43,555 nucleotides of DNA, taken from Clostridiales bacterium (GTDB lineage Bacteria; Bacillota; Clostridia; Oscillospirales; Oscillospiraceae). Below the pieces are notes generated by a model. That model saw nothing but the letters and a program-made list of their open reading frames with translations, was not told the DNA's origin and searched no databases. The stretch spans positions 1 through 43,555 of the forward strand of contig JALFJQ010000062.1 in the NCBI GenBank assembly GCA_022775085.1. The letters run 5' to 3'. A program made the translations under genes and the position numbers. Each line of letters opens with the position of its first letter. The first letter of the stretch is position 1. Of the stretch, positions 1 through 7,068 are shown piece after piece.

Positions 1-1
1 C

Positions 2-82
2 TTTACCCGCAATCCACTGGGGATACAGAATGATACGGCCTATGGGGAGCGTTATCAAATCGTTATCAAAAGAGAGATATAA
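2..82 (+). CDS. C-terminal end of an unidentified protein, cut by the window edge
   Basis: An open frame enters from the left edge and stops at TAA 80-82, leaving 26 residues that end in YQIVIKREI. No family can be named from so little. The last codons contain a short direct repeat (GTTATCAAA at 51-59 and 62-70), a layout like the integrase 3' end at 12211-12229, where TGTAGCCA is repeated. It may therefore be the tail of another integrase belonging to an adjacent element, but this is inference. Confidence 0.4.
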   Translation, partial: FTRNPLGIQNDTAYGERYQIVIKREI

Positions 83-131
83 AACCGCAAAATCGTTGTG
101 CCGCAACGGGTTCGGAGTTTCAAAAACTCAC

Positions 132-139
132 TCCCACTC
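132..139. other. Candidate left attachment core (attL)
   Basis: TCCCACTC here matches the last codons of guaA at 12303-12310 in direct orientation. Read on the minus strand it gives GAGTGGGAGTGA, which would encode EWE-stop as guaA does. The identity is only 8 bp, so the exact crossover site is not proven. Confidence 0.35.
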
Positions 140-241
140 GAGCGCCAGACCTTAATTTCTCGTGATAATATGCACTGATAGTGCGCTTTTCATCCACATA
201 TTCCACACATTTCAAGCTATCCGTAGCGTCTCCAAGAATTC

Positions 242-269
242 TGTAGCCATTTTGTAGCCACTGGCTACA
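242..269. repeat. Integrase arm-type repeats, left end
   Basis: TGTAGCCA occurs at 242-249 and 253-260, followed after one base by the inverted copy TGGCTACA at 262-269. The 19-bp stretch 242-260 is identical to 12211-12229 just after the integrase gene. Matching short repeats at both ends of an element are typical binding sites for the N-terminal domain of a tyrosine integrase. That role is inferred. Confidence 0.6.
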
Positions 270-346
270 ACGCAACCTCCGCTGGCTGATTCACCTCAAA
301 GCCACTTGGTACTATCGAGTTCAAATAATACATGGAGGTTTGCAAC

Positions 347-736
347 ATGGAAAAATTCATCTACGATAACAATAACGGTCTTTGGTATGAACTGCACGGA
401 GATTATTATCTGCCGTGTCTGGCCATCCCAGAGGAAGAAGTACACACCATAGGTATCTGGGGCAGAAAGCGCCGGCGGTACCTCAGAGAACGTCGTCCTA
501 TCATCTACTCCGATCTGGTTCTCAGCGGCAAGCTATACAGCTATCTCGCTGACATTGATAGTCAGGCTCGAAACAAGCTCGACTTGCTTGTAACGCAGTT
601 GGCAGAGAAAGAGGGGATCAATGAGTATCTGAAAGCGCAGGATCAGCTGGCATGGGTCAGAGCCATGAACAACATCCGCAACCGTGCAGAGGAAATCGTC
701 CTCGAAGAACTGATCTATGGGGAGGATGCAGTATGA
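347..736 (+). CDS. tnpV: TnpV family transposon-encoded protein
   Basis: This protein of about 129 residues matches the TnpV family, first known from Tn4451-type elements and common as an accessory gene in Clostridia mobile elements; its biochemical role is not established. Recognisable features are the N-terminal GLWYELHGDYYLP stretch, the IGIWGRKRRRYLRERRP segment, LVLSGKLYSYLADID and the conserved tail RAMNNIRNRAEEIVLEEL. The start at 347 is chosen over ATG 332 because GGAGG at 334-338 lies 8 nt before it and would fall inside the longer frame. The stop overlaps the next gene by 4 bp (ATGA), so the two are translationally coupled. Confidence 0.85.
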   Translation: MEKFIYDNNNGLWYELHGDYYLPCLAIPEEEVHTIGIWGRKRRRYLRERRPIIYSDLVLSGKLYSYLADIDSQARNKLDLLVTQLAEKEGINEYLKAQDQLAWVRAMNNIRNRAEEIVLEELIYGEDAV

Positions 737-996
737 GAATACTTGAAGAATTCTGGTATGGTAATATCGAGCCGACCGAGTATGACACATCCTCCTGCAA
801 GGAGTACAAGAAACTACTGGAGCTGATTTGCAGGAATGAGGAAAAGCTCCAAGCTACTATGACTGATGAGCAAAAAGAACTGTTCTCCCGCTATACAGAT
901 GCCGTTCGTGAGCACCAAATGACAACAGATAGCCTGATATTTCAGAACGGTTTTAAGCTGGGTGCCAGAATGATGTTGGAGGTCATGGAAGAATAA
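733..996 (+). CDS. DUF6809-like small protein
   Basis: An 87-residue, mostly helical, soluble protein beginning MRILEEFWYGNI and ending in GFKLGARMMLEVMEE, a pattern I recognise from DUF6809 proteins that commonly follow tnpV in Clostridia elements. The start overlaps the tnpV stop (ATGA) and GGAGG lies just upstream at 721-725. A terminator follows at once, so tnpV and this gene form a two-gene unit. No function is known. Confidence 0.7.
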   Translation: MRILEEFWYGNIEPTEYDTSSCKEYKKLLELICRNEEKLQATMTDEQKELFSRYTDAVREHQMTTDSLIFQNGFKLGARMMLEVMEE

Positions 997-1007
997 CCAC
1001 AAATGAC

Positions 1008-1047
1008 GATCAGCCGGGCAGTGATTAGCTGCTCGGCTGATTCTTTG
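1008..1047 (+). terminator. Intrinsic terminator after the tnpV unit
   Basis: GATCAGCCGGGCAG pairs with CTGCTCGGCTGATT across a short loop and is followed by a T-rich run. It closes the tnpV/DUF6809 unit. Confidence 0.75.
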
Positions 1048-1107
1048 TATAGCGGCTGTAGCATTCCAATAGCGACAAAACTGATGGTTTTCTTCTATAT
1101 TAGCAGG

Positions 1108-1255
1108 TAATATTTCAAAAATGTTATGTTCAATAACGCTATCAAAACCAATTTCAGAAATAACATTTTTAGAATATTGCATCGTAATCGTATTTAGATT
1201 ATAATTCTGTCACATAACATTTTCAATATATTATCTAATATTTCGAAAATGTTAT
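1108..1255. promoter_or_regulatory. Four copies of a 20-bp operator-like motif
   Basis: TAATATTTCGAAAATGTTAT at 1236-1255 has three relatives: 1108-1127 (same strand), 1160-1179 (opposite strand) and 1214-1233 (opposite strand). The last two units (1214-1233 and 1236-1255) face each other across 2 bp and make a 42-bp imperfect palindrome directly upstream of the promoter region of the ATPase operon. No other copies were noticed in the window. Arrays like this usually bind a dimeric regulator; which protein binds is unknown. Confidence 0.6.
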
Positions 1256-1282
1256 TGACTATTCGACATTTGAGTGCTACTA

Positions 1283-1303
1283 TATAATCAAACAGGAAGG
1301 AGG
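1283..1303 (+). promoter_or_regulatory. -10 box and ribosome-binding site of the ATPase operon
   Basis: TATAAT at 1283-1288 is a perfect -10 box, but no good -35 lies at 16-18 bp; TTGACT at 1255-1260 is 22 bp away, too far. This looks like a promoter that needs an activator, fitting the upstream motif array. AGGAGG at 1298-1303 is 7 nt from the ATG at 1311, and the flanking AGGAA/TTCCT could form a small hairpin around it. Confidence 0.5.
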
Positions 1304-1310
1304 ATTTCCT

Positions 1311-1562
1311 ATGAAGAAACAGGCCGAAGAAAGCAAGCACGATAAGTTCGTTAGGCTTGCTGAAGCCAGAACAAACAAAATCATTGATACCTTGCAACTC
1401 CTTGGCAATTGTTCAAATACTTCAGTCTATGAATACACACAGGATGAAGTAGAGGAGATTTTCCAGGCAATCGAACAAGAACTGCGAGAAGCGAAAAAGA
1501 AATTCACAAAAGTAGAACCTGAAAAAGCAACCAGATTTTCGTTGAGCAAGCGCAAGAGGTGA
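1311..1562 (+). CDS. Small helical protein, first gene of the putative defence operon
   Basis: An 83-residue, charged, mainly helical protein with no signal peptide or membrane segment. The central stretch (FVRLAEARTNKIIDTLQLLGN, then YEYTQDEVEEIFQAIEQEL) resembles small hypothetical proteins that recur in gut mobile elements, but I know no function. The C-terminus is basic (SLSKRKR). It leads the operon with a strong ribosome-binding site, and its stop lies next to the start of the GHKL ATPase gene, so the two are likely made together, perhaps as partner or regulator. Confidence 0.7.
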   Translation: MKKQAEESKHDKFVRLAEARTNKIIDTLQLLGNCSNTSVYEYTQDEVEEIFQAIEQELREAKKKFTKVEPEKATRFSLSKRKR

Positions 1563-1567
1563 GAAAT

Positions 1568-3475
1568 ATGTTCAATCTTATACAGAAGTGGAACTTCCCA
1601 TCAAATAACTATGGCCAGATTTTTGGTATTGCCGATTCTGGCGTTGAAACTTTTAAGGGTACTCCCATCAAATCTTTGGCACGAGAAATCTGTCAAAACT
1701 CTCTGGACGCTGCGCTTGAAAATGGAGAGCCTACCCGCATCGAATTCAAAACCTTTGAAATCGACCCTCATAAAATTCCCGACTACAGCAATTTAGAAGA
1801 TGCCCTTAAGCGAGCTTTGGATTTTTGGTCGCAGCAACAATCTACCAAAGCTAAAACCTTCTTTAAGCAGGCACTGGATGTAATACATAAGCCTACTATC
1901 ACTTGCTTAAGAATCAGCGACTTTAACACTTCCGGTCTTGTTGGCTCCCGTGAAGAATATAATTCTCCTTGGTGTAACTTAACAAAATCTTCAGGTGCAT
2001 CCGATAAATCCGGCAGTCATGGCGGATCTTTTGGCATTGGCAAGTTTGCTCCATATGCCTGTTCTTCTCTTAGAACTGTTTTCTACAGCACCAGCGACAA
2101 AGATGGGCTTTGTGCATCTCAAGGTGTTTCCAGATTGACTTCCTTCAAAAACAAGAAGAATGAAATCACCCAGGGAACAGGATTCTATGGTAATGATAAG
2201 AATAGCCCTATGTACAAGCAGTTTTCGTTAGATCCTGCTTACTCTCGCAGTGCCGAAAACTCTGGAACGGATATTTTTATCGCCGCTTTCAACGGCGATA
2301 AAGGATGGCAATACCAGATGGTTGCTTCCGTTTTGGATGGCTTCCTTTATGCCATTTATAACGGAACGCTGGTGGTAGATGTTGATGGAACTATTATCAG
2401 CAAGGACTCTCTCGCTGACCTGATGATTTCTCACAAAGAATACTTTAATGAGCACGCCGATGAATACTATCAGGCGCTTACAGATGAAAAATTAGCAAGA
2501 ACCTTCACCAAGGAACTTACCGATGATCCTGAAACTATCGGCAAGCTCACGTTGAAACTGATGATTATGCCATCTTTTAGCAGACGAGTTGCAATGATTC
2601 GTCAGACAGGCATGAAAATCAAAGACAAGGGAAACATCAACGGATTGATTCCATTTGCTGGCACACTGTTCATTGAGGGGGATGCTATCAACTCGTATCT
2701 CCGTAGCCTTGAAAACCCTCAGCATCTTGAATGGGAAGTGGAACGTGCTGAAAACAAGAGCAAAGCCAAGCGCCTGCTTACTACGCTGACACGTTTCATC
2801 AAGGCATCCTTGGATGAAATGAAAAACGACGAAAGCGAAGAAGCTCTTGATCCGACCGTCGGTGAATACCTTTCTGCCAGTGACTTTGATAAGTCCCCAA
2901 ATCAGGAACGCACTGAGGCATTGCAGGATAGTATTAAAGATATTAAAATCCGTGTGACCGAAGTTGCGCCTAAGCCTTCTGGAACCCAGACCGGAGAACC
3001 CGGACAAACTCTTGTAGATGATGAGGAAGGCGATATTATCGTTACCGATCTTCCCGGCGAAGGTGGTAGCGGTAGCCAAGGCCAGGGCGGACACGGTGGC
3101 AACGGCGGTGGTAACAACCCCGGCGATGGCGGTGGCAATGTTCCTGTAGAACACCGTAAGAAACTGTCTGCTATTTCTGCAGCCAGTGTTCGTAATGTGG
3201 TTCGTAACAAGTCTACTGGTGAGTATACGATTGTATTTACTCCTGGTTCCTCTGCTACGAATGGCATTTTAGAAGTATTTATGTCGGCTGAATCTCAAAA
3301 CTACGAGGCATCTATTGTTGCTGTTTCTTGTTCTGAGTGCCCTGATTTGAAGTTCGATAAAAACAGAATCACAAATCTGGCATTTACCGAGAAAAAGGCC
3401 ATCAGGCTCAATATTCAGCTTGATTATCACGATTATTGTTCTTTGGAGGTGAAGGCGTATGGAAATCAAGTATAA
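1568..3475 (+). CDS. GHKL (MORC/MutL-like) ATPase, putative defence component
   Basis: A 635-residue ATPase with a Bergerat (GHKL) fold. The N-box EICQNSLDA (about 40-48) has the Mg-binding Asn and an Asp; ISDFNTSG (about 116-123) is the G1 motif and GGSFGIGK (about 152-159) the G2 motif. A middle domain to about 440 is compatible with an S5-type fold, followed by a Gly-rich linker (about 497-524) and a C-terminal beta-rich domain that could bind a partner. Related ATPases were described next to DNA methyltransferases in predicted restriction systems (the prokaryotic MORC group). No nuclease motif is visible, so cutting, if any, would come from a partner. ATG 1568 has AGAGGTG at good distance; an alternative GTG at 1559 adds three residues. 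The gene's 3' end overlaps the next gene. Confidence 0.75.
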   Translation: MFNLIQKWNFPSNNYGQIFGIADSGVETFKGTPIKSLAREICQNSLDAALENGEPTRIEFKTFEIDPHKIPDYSNLEDALKRALDFWSQQQSTKAKTFFKQALDVIHKPTITCLRISDFNTSGLVGSREEYNSPWCNLTKSSGASDKSGSHGGSFGIGKFAPYACSSLRTVFYSTSDKDGLCASQGVSRLTSFKNKKNEITQGTGFYGNDKNSPMYKQFSLDPAYSRSAENSGTDIFIAAFNGDKGWQYQMVASVLDGFLYAIYNGTLVVDVDGTIISKDSLADLMISHKEYFNEHADEYYQALTDEKLARTFTKELTDDPETIGKLTLKLMIMPSFSRRVAMIRQTGMKIKDKGNINGLIPFAGTLFIEGDAINSYLRSLENPQHLEWEVERAENKSKAKRLLTTLTRFIKASLDEMKNDESEEALDPTVGEYLSASDFDKSPNQERTEALQDSIKDIKIRVTEVAPKPSGTQTGEPGQTLVDDEEGDIIVTDLPGEGGSGSQGQGGHGGNGGGNNPGDGGGNVPVEHRKKLSAISAASVRNVVRNKSTGEYTIVFTPGSSATNGILEVFMSAESQNYEASIVAVSCSECPDLKFDKNRITNLAFTEKKAIRLNIQLDYHDYCSLEVKAYGNQV

Positions 3476-4340
3476 ATTATATCCGTATCCTGTCCTGTCC
3501 TCTTATTCAAACGATTATGGTAACGGGGCTTTTGATGTAGCCATTGATATTGTGCGTGATGGCTATGATCTGCGTATCGACTTCCTTGCTACCCTCACTT
3601 GCCAAAGCCTTCAGGACTGCATCAAGCAGGGCGTCGCAAAGTTTGTTTACCATTTAGAGTGTGCACAGACCGGTTTCCGTACAGTTGTCCAAACAGATAA
3701 GGTCAGCGAAGTATATACCCTGCTGAATAAGGCTGTGAATGGTAAATTGCAAATTTGTCCGTTTGTTGTAGCGGTCGATGATTTGAAAGGCTTTACCAGC
3801 CCTGACTTCCATGAAGATTATCAAGGGATCGCCTTTGATATTGAAGCTGGCTGCGTAATGGCTGTAGGCAAAATGGTAACGGTAGATATTTCAAAAGATA
3901 TTGATGATCTCGCAAACACCCCATCCATTTTCAACATCAGCAAGAACCCTGACGAAAGCTGTAAGCAAATGCTGGTTGATATGTCTCAGCGCAAAATCAT
4001 CATCAAGCTTCCTCTTAGCGATTTTTATAGCTATAAAGCCTTGAGCGCTACCCCTCTGGCACAGCCTATTCTCAACTCTCTCACTGTTGTACCTGCTCTG
4101 GTATATGTTTTGGAAGAACTGAGAGCTTTGCCGATTCAGGAACGAAGCGAGAACTCTGACACATTATGGTACAAAGTTCTATCAAAGGCGCTGTTAACGC
4201 AGTTTGACTGTGATATTGAAAGTGAAGAATTCAACAACCAAAACTGCTTAGTTCTTGCTCAAAAGCTGATAAACAATCCGGTTTCGGATGCATTTACATT
4301 TTTGACAAGTAGCTTTGGCGCAGCAGGAGGTGACGAATAA
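3459..4340 (+). CDS. Unrecognised protein of the ATPase operon
   Basis: A 293-residue soluble protein I cannot assign to a family. The first half (about 1-165) looks beta-rich (LYPYPVLSSYSNDYGNGAFDVAIDIV, then GYDLRIDFLATLTC), while the second half is more helical. No catalytic motif, Walker box or membrane segment is evident. It starts 17 bp inside the ATPase gene with its own GGAGGTGA site and ends in a 1-bp TAATG overlap with the next gene. Such tight coupling points to subunits of one complex made in fixed ratio. It could be a sensor, adaptor or nuclease of unusual fold; the sequence does not decide. Confidence 0.7.
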   Translation: MEIKYKLYPYPVLSSYSNDYGNGAFDVAIDIVRDGYDLRIDFLATLTCQSLQDCIKQGVAKFVYHLECAQTGFRTVVQTDKVSEVYTLLNKAVNGKLQICPFVVAVDDLKGFTSPDFHEDYQGIAFDIEAGCVMAVGKMVTVDISKDIDDLANTPSIFNISKNPDESCKQMLVDMSQRKIIIKLPLSDFYSYKALSATPLAQPILNSLTVVPALVYVLEELRALPIQERSENSDTLWYKVLSKALLTQFDCDIESEEFNNQNCLVLAQKLINNPVSDAFTFLTSSFGAAGGDE

Positions 4341-5092
4341 TGAAGCTACAGTTTGTGAGCTACGATAACATCGACATTATCAAATCCAATCTTAAAAGCT
4401 GGGTTGATAATTTTAAGCAAGATTCTTCTGAATGGCTACAGGAAGAGCTGGGAAACGCATTATTCTCTGACACAAAGTTTGCCGAAATTCCCGATTTCAG
4501 CCTGGATATGACTGCGGACAAACCTTTCCTTACAGAAGCCGAAAATGTTAAGCGCATTTACGGAAACCTTCGTTTTCTGTCCGATTCTCAGGCTTCAGAC
4601 GAGCGTTTGTGGGCAGGACTGTGCCTCGGGCCTTTCTGGGACTATGTAAAATACAGATGGGATATTAACAAGAAATGTACAGTTGGTAATGTGCAACAGC
4701 ACTTTTTCTTCGGTTTTGGCGCCAGACGCTCTTTGACGAGAAATGCCTTATCCAGACTATGGTGGATTGGTCGTCTTACATACGACGAGAAGCGCTCTGA
4801 CCCTTGGGAACTCACGAAATTTGTGTGTGAAAGTTCCGACTACATCATGCACATTCTGGAGCGCAATACTTCCAACAATCCGTCTATTATCCGTCCTTTC
4901 CTTGGTGCGATAATAGAAGCCAAGGCGCAGGGATTGCCTATTGACACAAACATCGTTGGCGAACTGGCTAAATACCTTAACTTGCTTGGCGGTATTTATA
5001 TCCTTGACTGTCTGCCTGAACAGCGCATTCACGACAAGATTCTTGCTAAAGCAAATGAGATTTGCAAGGTTTCCGATAAAGTAACCGCATAA
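4340..5092 (+). CDS. DUF6339-like protein, last gene of the ATPase operon
   Basis: A 250-residue soluble protein whose centre (DERLWAGLCLGPFWDYVKYRW about 88-108, then RRSLTRNALSRLWWIGRLTYD) matches my recollection of DUF6339 proteins. These have no established activity. Aromatic and Arg residues dominate the conserved core, and the C-terminal third looks helical. The start overlaps the preceding stop by one base and has GGAGGTGA upstream. A strong hairpin terminator follows, shared with the convergent methyltransferase gene. The family assignment is from memory of motifs and needs a profile search. Confidence 0.6.
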   Translation: MKLQFVSYDNIDIIKSNLKSWVDNFKQDSSEWLQEELGNALFSDTKFAEIPDFSLDMTADKPFLTEAENVKRIYGNLRFLSDSQASDERLWAGLCLGPFWDYVKYRWDINKKCTVGNVQQHFFFGFGARRSLTRNALSRLWWIGRLTYDEKRSDPWELTKFVCESSDYIMHILERNTSNNPSIIRPFLGAIIEAKAQGLPIDTNIVGELAKYLNLLGGIYILDCLPEQRIHDKILAKANEICKVSDKVTA

Positions 5093-5095
5093 AGT

Positions 5096-5137
5096 AAATG
5101 GGTCACTCCTAAAACCGTAGGAGTGACCCATTTTTTT
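5096..5137. terminator. Bidirectional terminator between convergent operons
   Basis: AAATGGGTCACTCCTA pairs perfectly with TAGGAGTGACCCATTT around a 6-nt loop. A tract of T follows on the plus strand, and A-rich bases before it give T on the minus strand. It ends both the ATPase operon and the methyltransferase gene, whose last codons abut the hairpin. Confidence 0.85.
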
Positions 5138-6740
5138 ATTCTGTCGCATTATTCAAGATACTAATAACACTATCTGCGATAGCCTTTGCCAGATACGGAG
5201 GTACTGCATTACCAACCTGCTGGTATTGAGAATCTTTTGTTCCTTCAAAAATGAAGGTATCCGGGAACGTCTGCAATCTGGCTGCTTCACGAATGGAAAT
5301 AGCACGATCCAGCTCAGGATGAATCCACATGGATTTACGTACATTAACAACAGTTCCAGATGGTTCGTTATATTTTAGACGCATATAGATAGTGTTTTGC
5401 GTACGGTCTGCGTTGCTATAGGTCGTTTTAAGCTCAGGATCAAGATCATGGAAATTTTCCCCCGCTTTGAGTGCCTTGAATCTCGCCATCGCTGTTTCTC
5501 TGGTAGCTGTAGTAATGTGATTATACAGTGCTCGACCTCTCAACTCTTTTTCAAGTCCTGTCGCATTTGGGTGAGCTTCTAATTCAATGTAATCTCCAGT
5601 CACTTCGGTAACGGGGATCACATCCTGAATATCTGCAATCGCATCATAGACAGTTCTATAGTTGCCTTCTGTAAATTTGATTTCAGGAGCAATATATTTG
5701 GCATTCATTTCTTTTTTGAGGCCTACGATGATGAAGCGTTCTCTTCTTTGCGGAGCACCATAGTGGATTGCGTTAAGCGTATTTTCGCTTAACGTGTAGT
5801 TATAAGGCTCATTCTCCAAAATCGCTCTAATGTAATCCAATACAGGGTAAGACTTAACTACCGCAACTAAACTACCGTTATCTTCTTTGTATTCAAAAAT
5901 ATGAATGTCATTGTCGGTTAACTCTTTGATTTTCATGATTGCTCGCTGCATCATGATGGAATTGCTAATTGCCAATACAGCATCATCAAAGTTATCTTTC
6001 TGCTCAATATACTGTAATATTGCCTTTGCCATTTTTGCATCGTTTTCCTGCAAAACATTGAGTTCTTCCGTTTCGGCAGTTATCTTCAAAATCTCATCGA
6101 GCTGTGCAATCAGCTTCTTCTGATACTTTTCAAGGGTAGTATCAAATTTGGCAGGGTTGATTCGATAGCGATAAAGGATATTGATGATCTTATAAAAACT
6201 CTCAGCCCATGCATATCCCATTTCTGCCCGTGCAGTTTCGAGGAAAGCAATAGAATTACTAAAATTCACACATTCGGGCAAAATCTCAATTTTATCCTCT
6301 GACAAAGGAAGTGCCATGATTCTTTCGTTATCAAGGTCTTGTTCTTCAAGGAAAAATCTATGCACCTGAGAACGTAGCATAGCAACATTTTCCATAACAA
6401 AAGCTTTCGGATTCAATTCGCAGATTGCACGGACATACTCTTTTACAAGTCTGTTGTTCATGCTGATTACCGTAGTGTGTTGGCGATTTGCATTCGAGAA
6501 CCCCTGACATGGCGGACCGCCAATAACAATATCAACAGGTCCAACGGTATCTTGCAATTCGGCATAGTCTATTGTTCTCACATCAGAATACAGCCGGGCC
6601 AACTTAAAATTCCTCTTGTAGGTTTTTCTGGCATTCAGATTGTTTTCTGCGGCAGCCACTATTTTTACTTGTCCTGTTTGCTTAAAGCCCAAACTTAATC
6701 CACCGGCTCCTGCAAACAGATCTATCACGTTATATATCAT
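5136..6740 (-). CDS. DNA (cytosine-5-)-methyltransferase
   Basis: A 534-residue C5 methyltransferase that transfers methyl from S-adenosylmethionine to cytosine in a DNA target site. Motif I is DLFAGAGGLSLGF (7-19), motif IV GGPPCQGFS with catalytic Cys78, motif VI ENV (117-119), motif VIII QRRERF (331-336), motif IX region REAARLQTFPD, and motif X QVGNAVPP (508-515). The target-recognition region is about 343-480. Unusual is a helical insertion of about 185 residues between motifs VI and VIII; typical bacterial enzymes are 330-430 residues. ATG 6740 is preferred over an upstream start at 6800: GGAGG lies 10 nt before it, and it overlaps the controller stop (ATGA). Probably the protective half of a restriction-like system with the convergent ATPase operon. 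Confidence 0.92.
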   Translation of the reverse strand: MIYNVIDLFAGAGGLSLGFKQTGQVKIVAAAENNLNARKTYKRNFKLARLYSDVRTIDYAELQDTVGPVDIVIGGPPCQGFSNANRQHTTVISMNNRLVKEYVRAICELNPKAFVMENVAMLRSQVHRFFLEEQDLDNERIMALPLSEDKIEILPECVNFSNSIAFLETARAEMGYAWAESFYKIINILYRYRINPAKFDTTLEKYQKKLIAQLDEILKITAETEELNVLQENDAKMAKAILQYIEQKDNFDDAVLAISNSIMMQRAIMKIKELTDNDIHIFEYKEDNGSLVAVVKSYPVLDYIRAILENEPYNYTLSENTLNAIHYGAPQRRERFIIVGLKKEMNAKYIAPEIKFTEGNYRTVYDAIADIQDVIPVTEVTGDYIELEAHPNATGLEKELRGRALYNHITTATRETAMARFKALKAGENFHDLDPELKTTYSNADRTQNTIYMRLKYNEPSGTVVNVRKSMWIHPELDRAISIREAARLQTFPDTFIFEGTKDSQYQQVGNAVPPYLAKAIADSVISILNNATE

Positions 6741-6958
6741 TTTTGTTCTTCCTCCGTTAACTGCTTGCTTACATCGAAGTCGATTCCATGAGTTTCGCAA
6801 AAACTATTGATCAGCTTCATAGTTTTGAAATTCGGCTTACTTCTTCCGGATTCCCATCTATTAACAGTAGCAAACGACACGCCTAATGCTTCTGCAAATT
6901 CTATTTGACTCATCAGACATTTGTGGCGGATCATCTTTATATCATTACTAAAACTCAT
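6737..6958 (-). CDS. Xre/Cro-type helix-turn-helix controller
   Basis: A 73-residue protein that is almost entirely an HTH_3 domain: a scaffold helix, then SQIEFAEALGVSFATVNRWESGRSKP as the helix-turn-helix. Its stop overlaps the methyltransferase start by 4 bp, so it resembles the controller (C) proteins of restriction-modification systems, which time methylase and nuclease expression. It is translated from GGAGGTG just downstream of a promoter framed by an inverted repeat, a likely autoregulatory site. Confidence 0.85.
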   Translation of the reverse strand: MSFSNDIKMIRHKCLMSQIEFAEALGVSFATVNRWESGRSKPNFKTMKLINSFCETHGIDFDVSKQLTEEEQK

Positions 6959-6968
6959 TTATAGCACC

Positions 6969-7038
6969 TCCACCGCAGGTATATATCATAAATATAACAT
7001 CTTTATCACTTTTTTGCAAGAAGAATTACCTGCGGTGG
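6969..7038 (-). promoter_or_regulatory. Controller/methyltransferase promoter framed by a 13-bp inverted repeat
   Basis: On the minus strand TTGCAA (7014-7019) and TATATT (6991-6996) are 17 bp apart, a good promoter. TCCACCGCAGGTA at 6969-6981 and its exact complement TACCTGCGGTGGA at 7026-7038 lie on either side. The left arm touches the GGAGG site of the controller gene. Likely roles are operator sites for the controller and, on read-through RNA from the relaxase gene, a hairpin that hides the ribosome-binding site. Confidence 0.65.
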
Positions 7039-7068
7039 ACTGATGCTATCGGAAATCGACTTAGGAAA

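Noticed and set aside
1255..1288. TTGACT and TATAAT as a normal promoter pair
   Set aside because: The spacing is 22 bp, outside the 16-18 bp range, so only the -10 box is reported.
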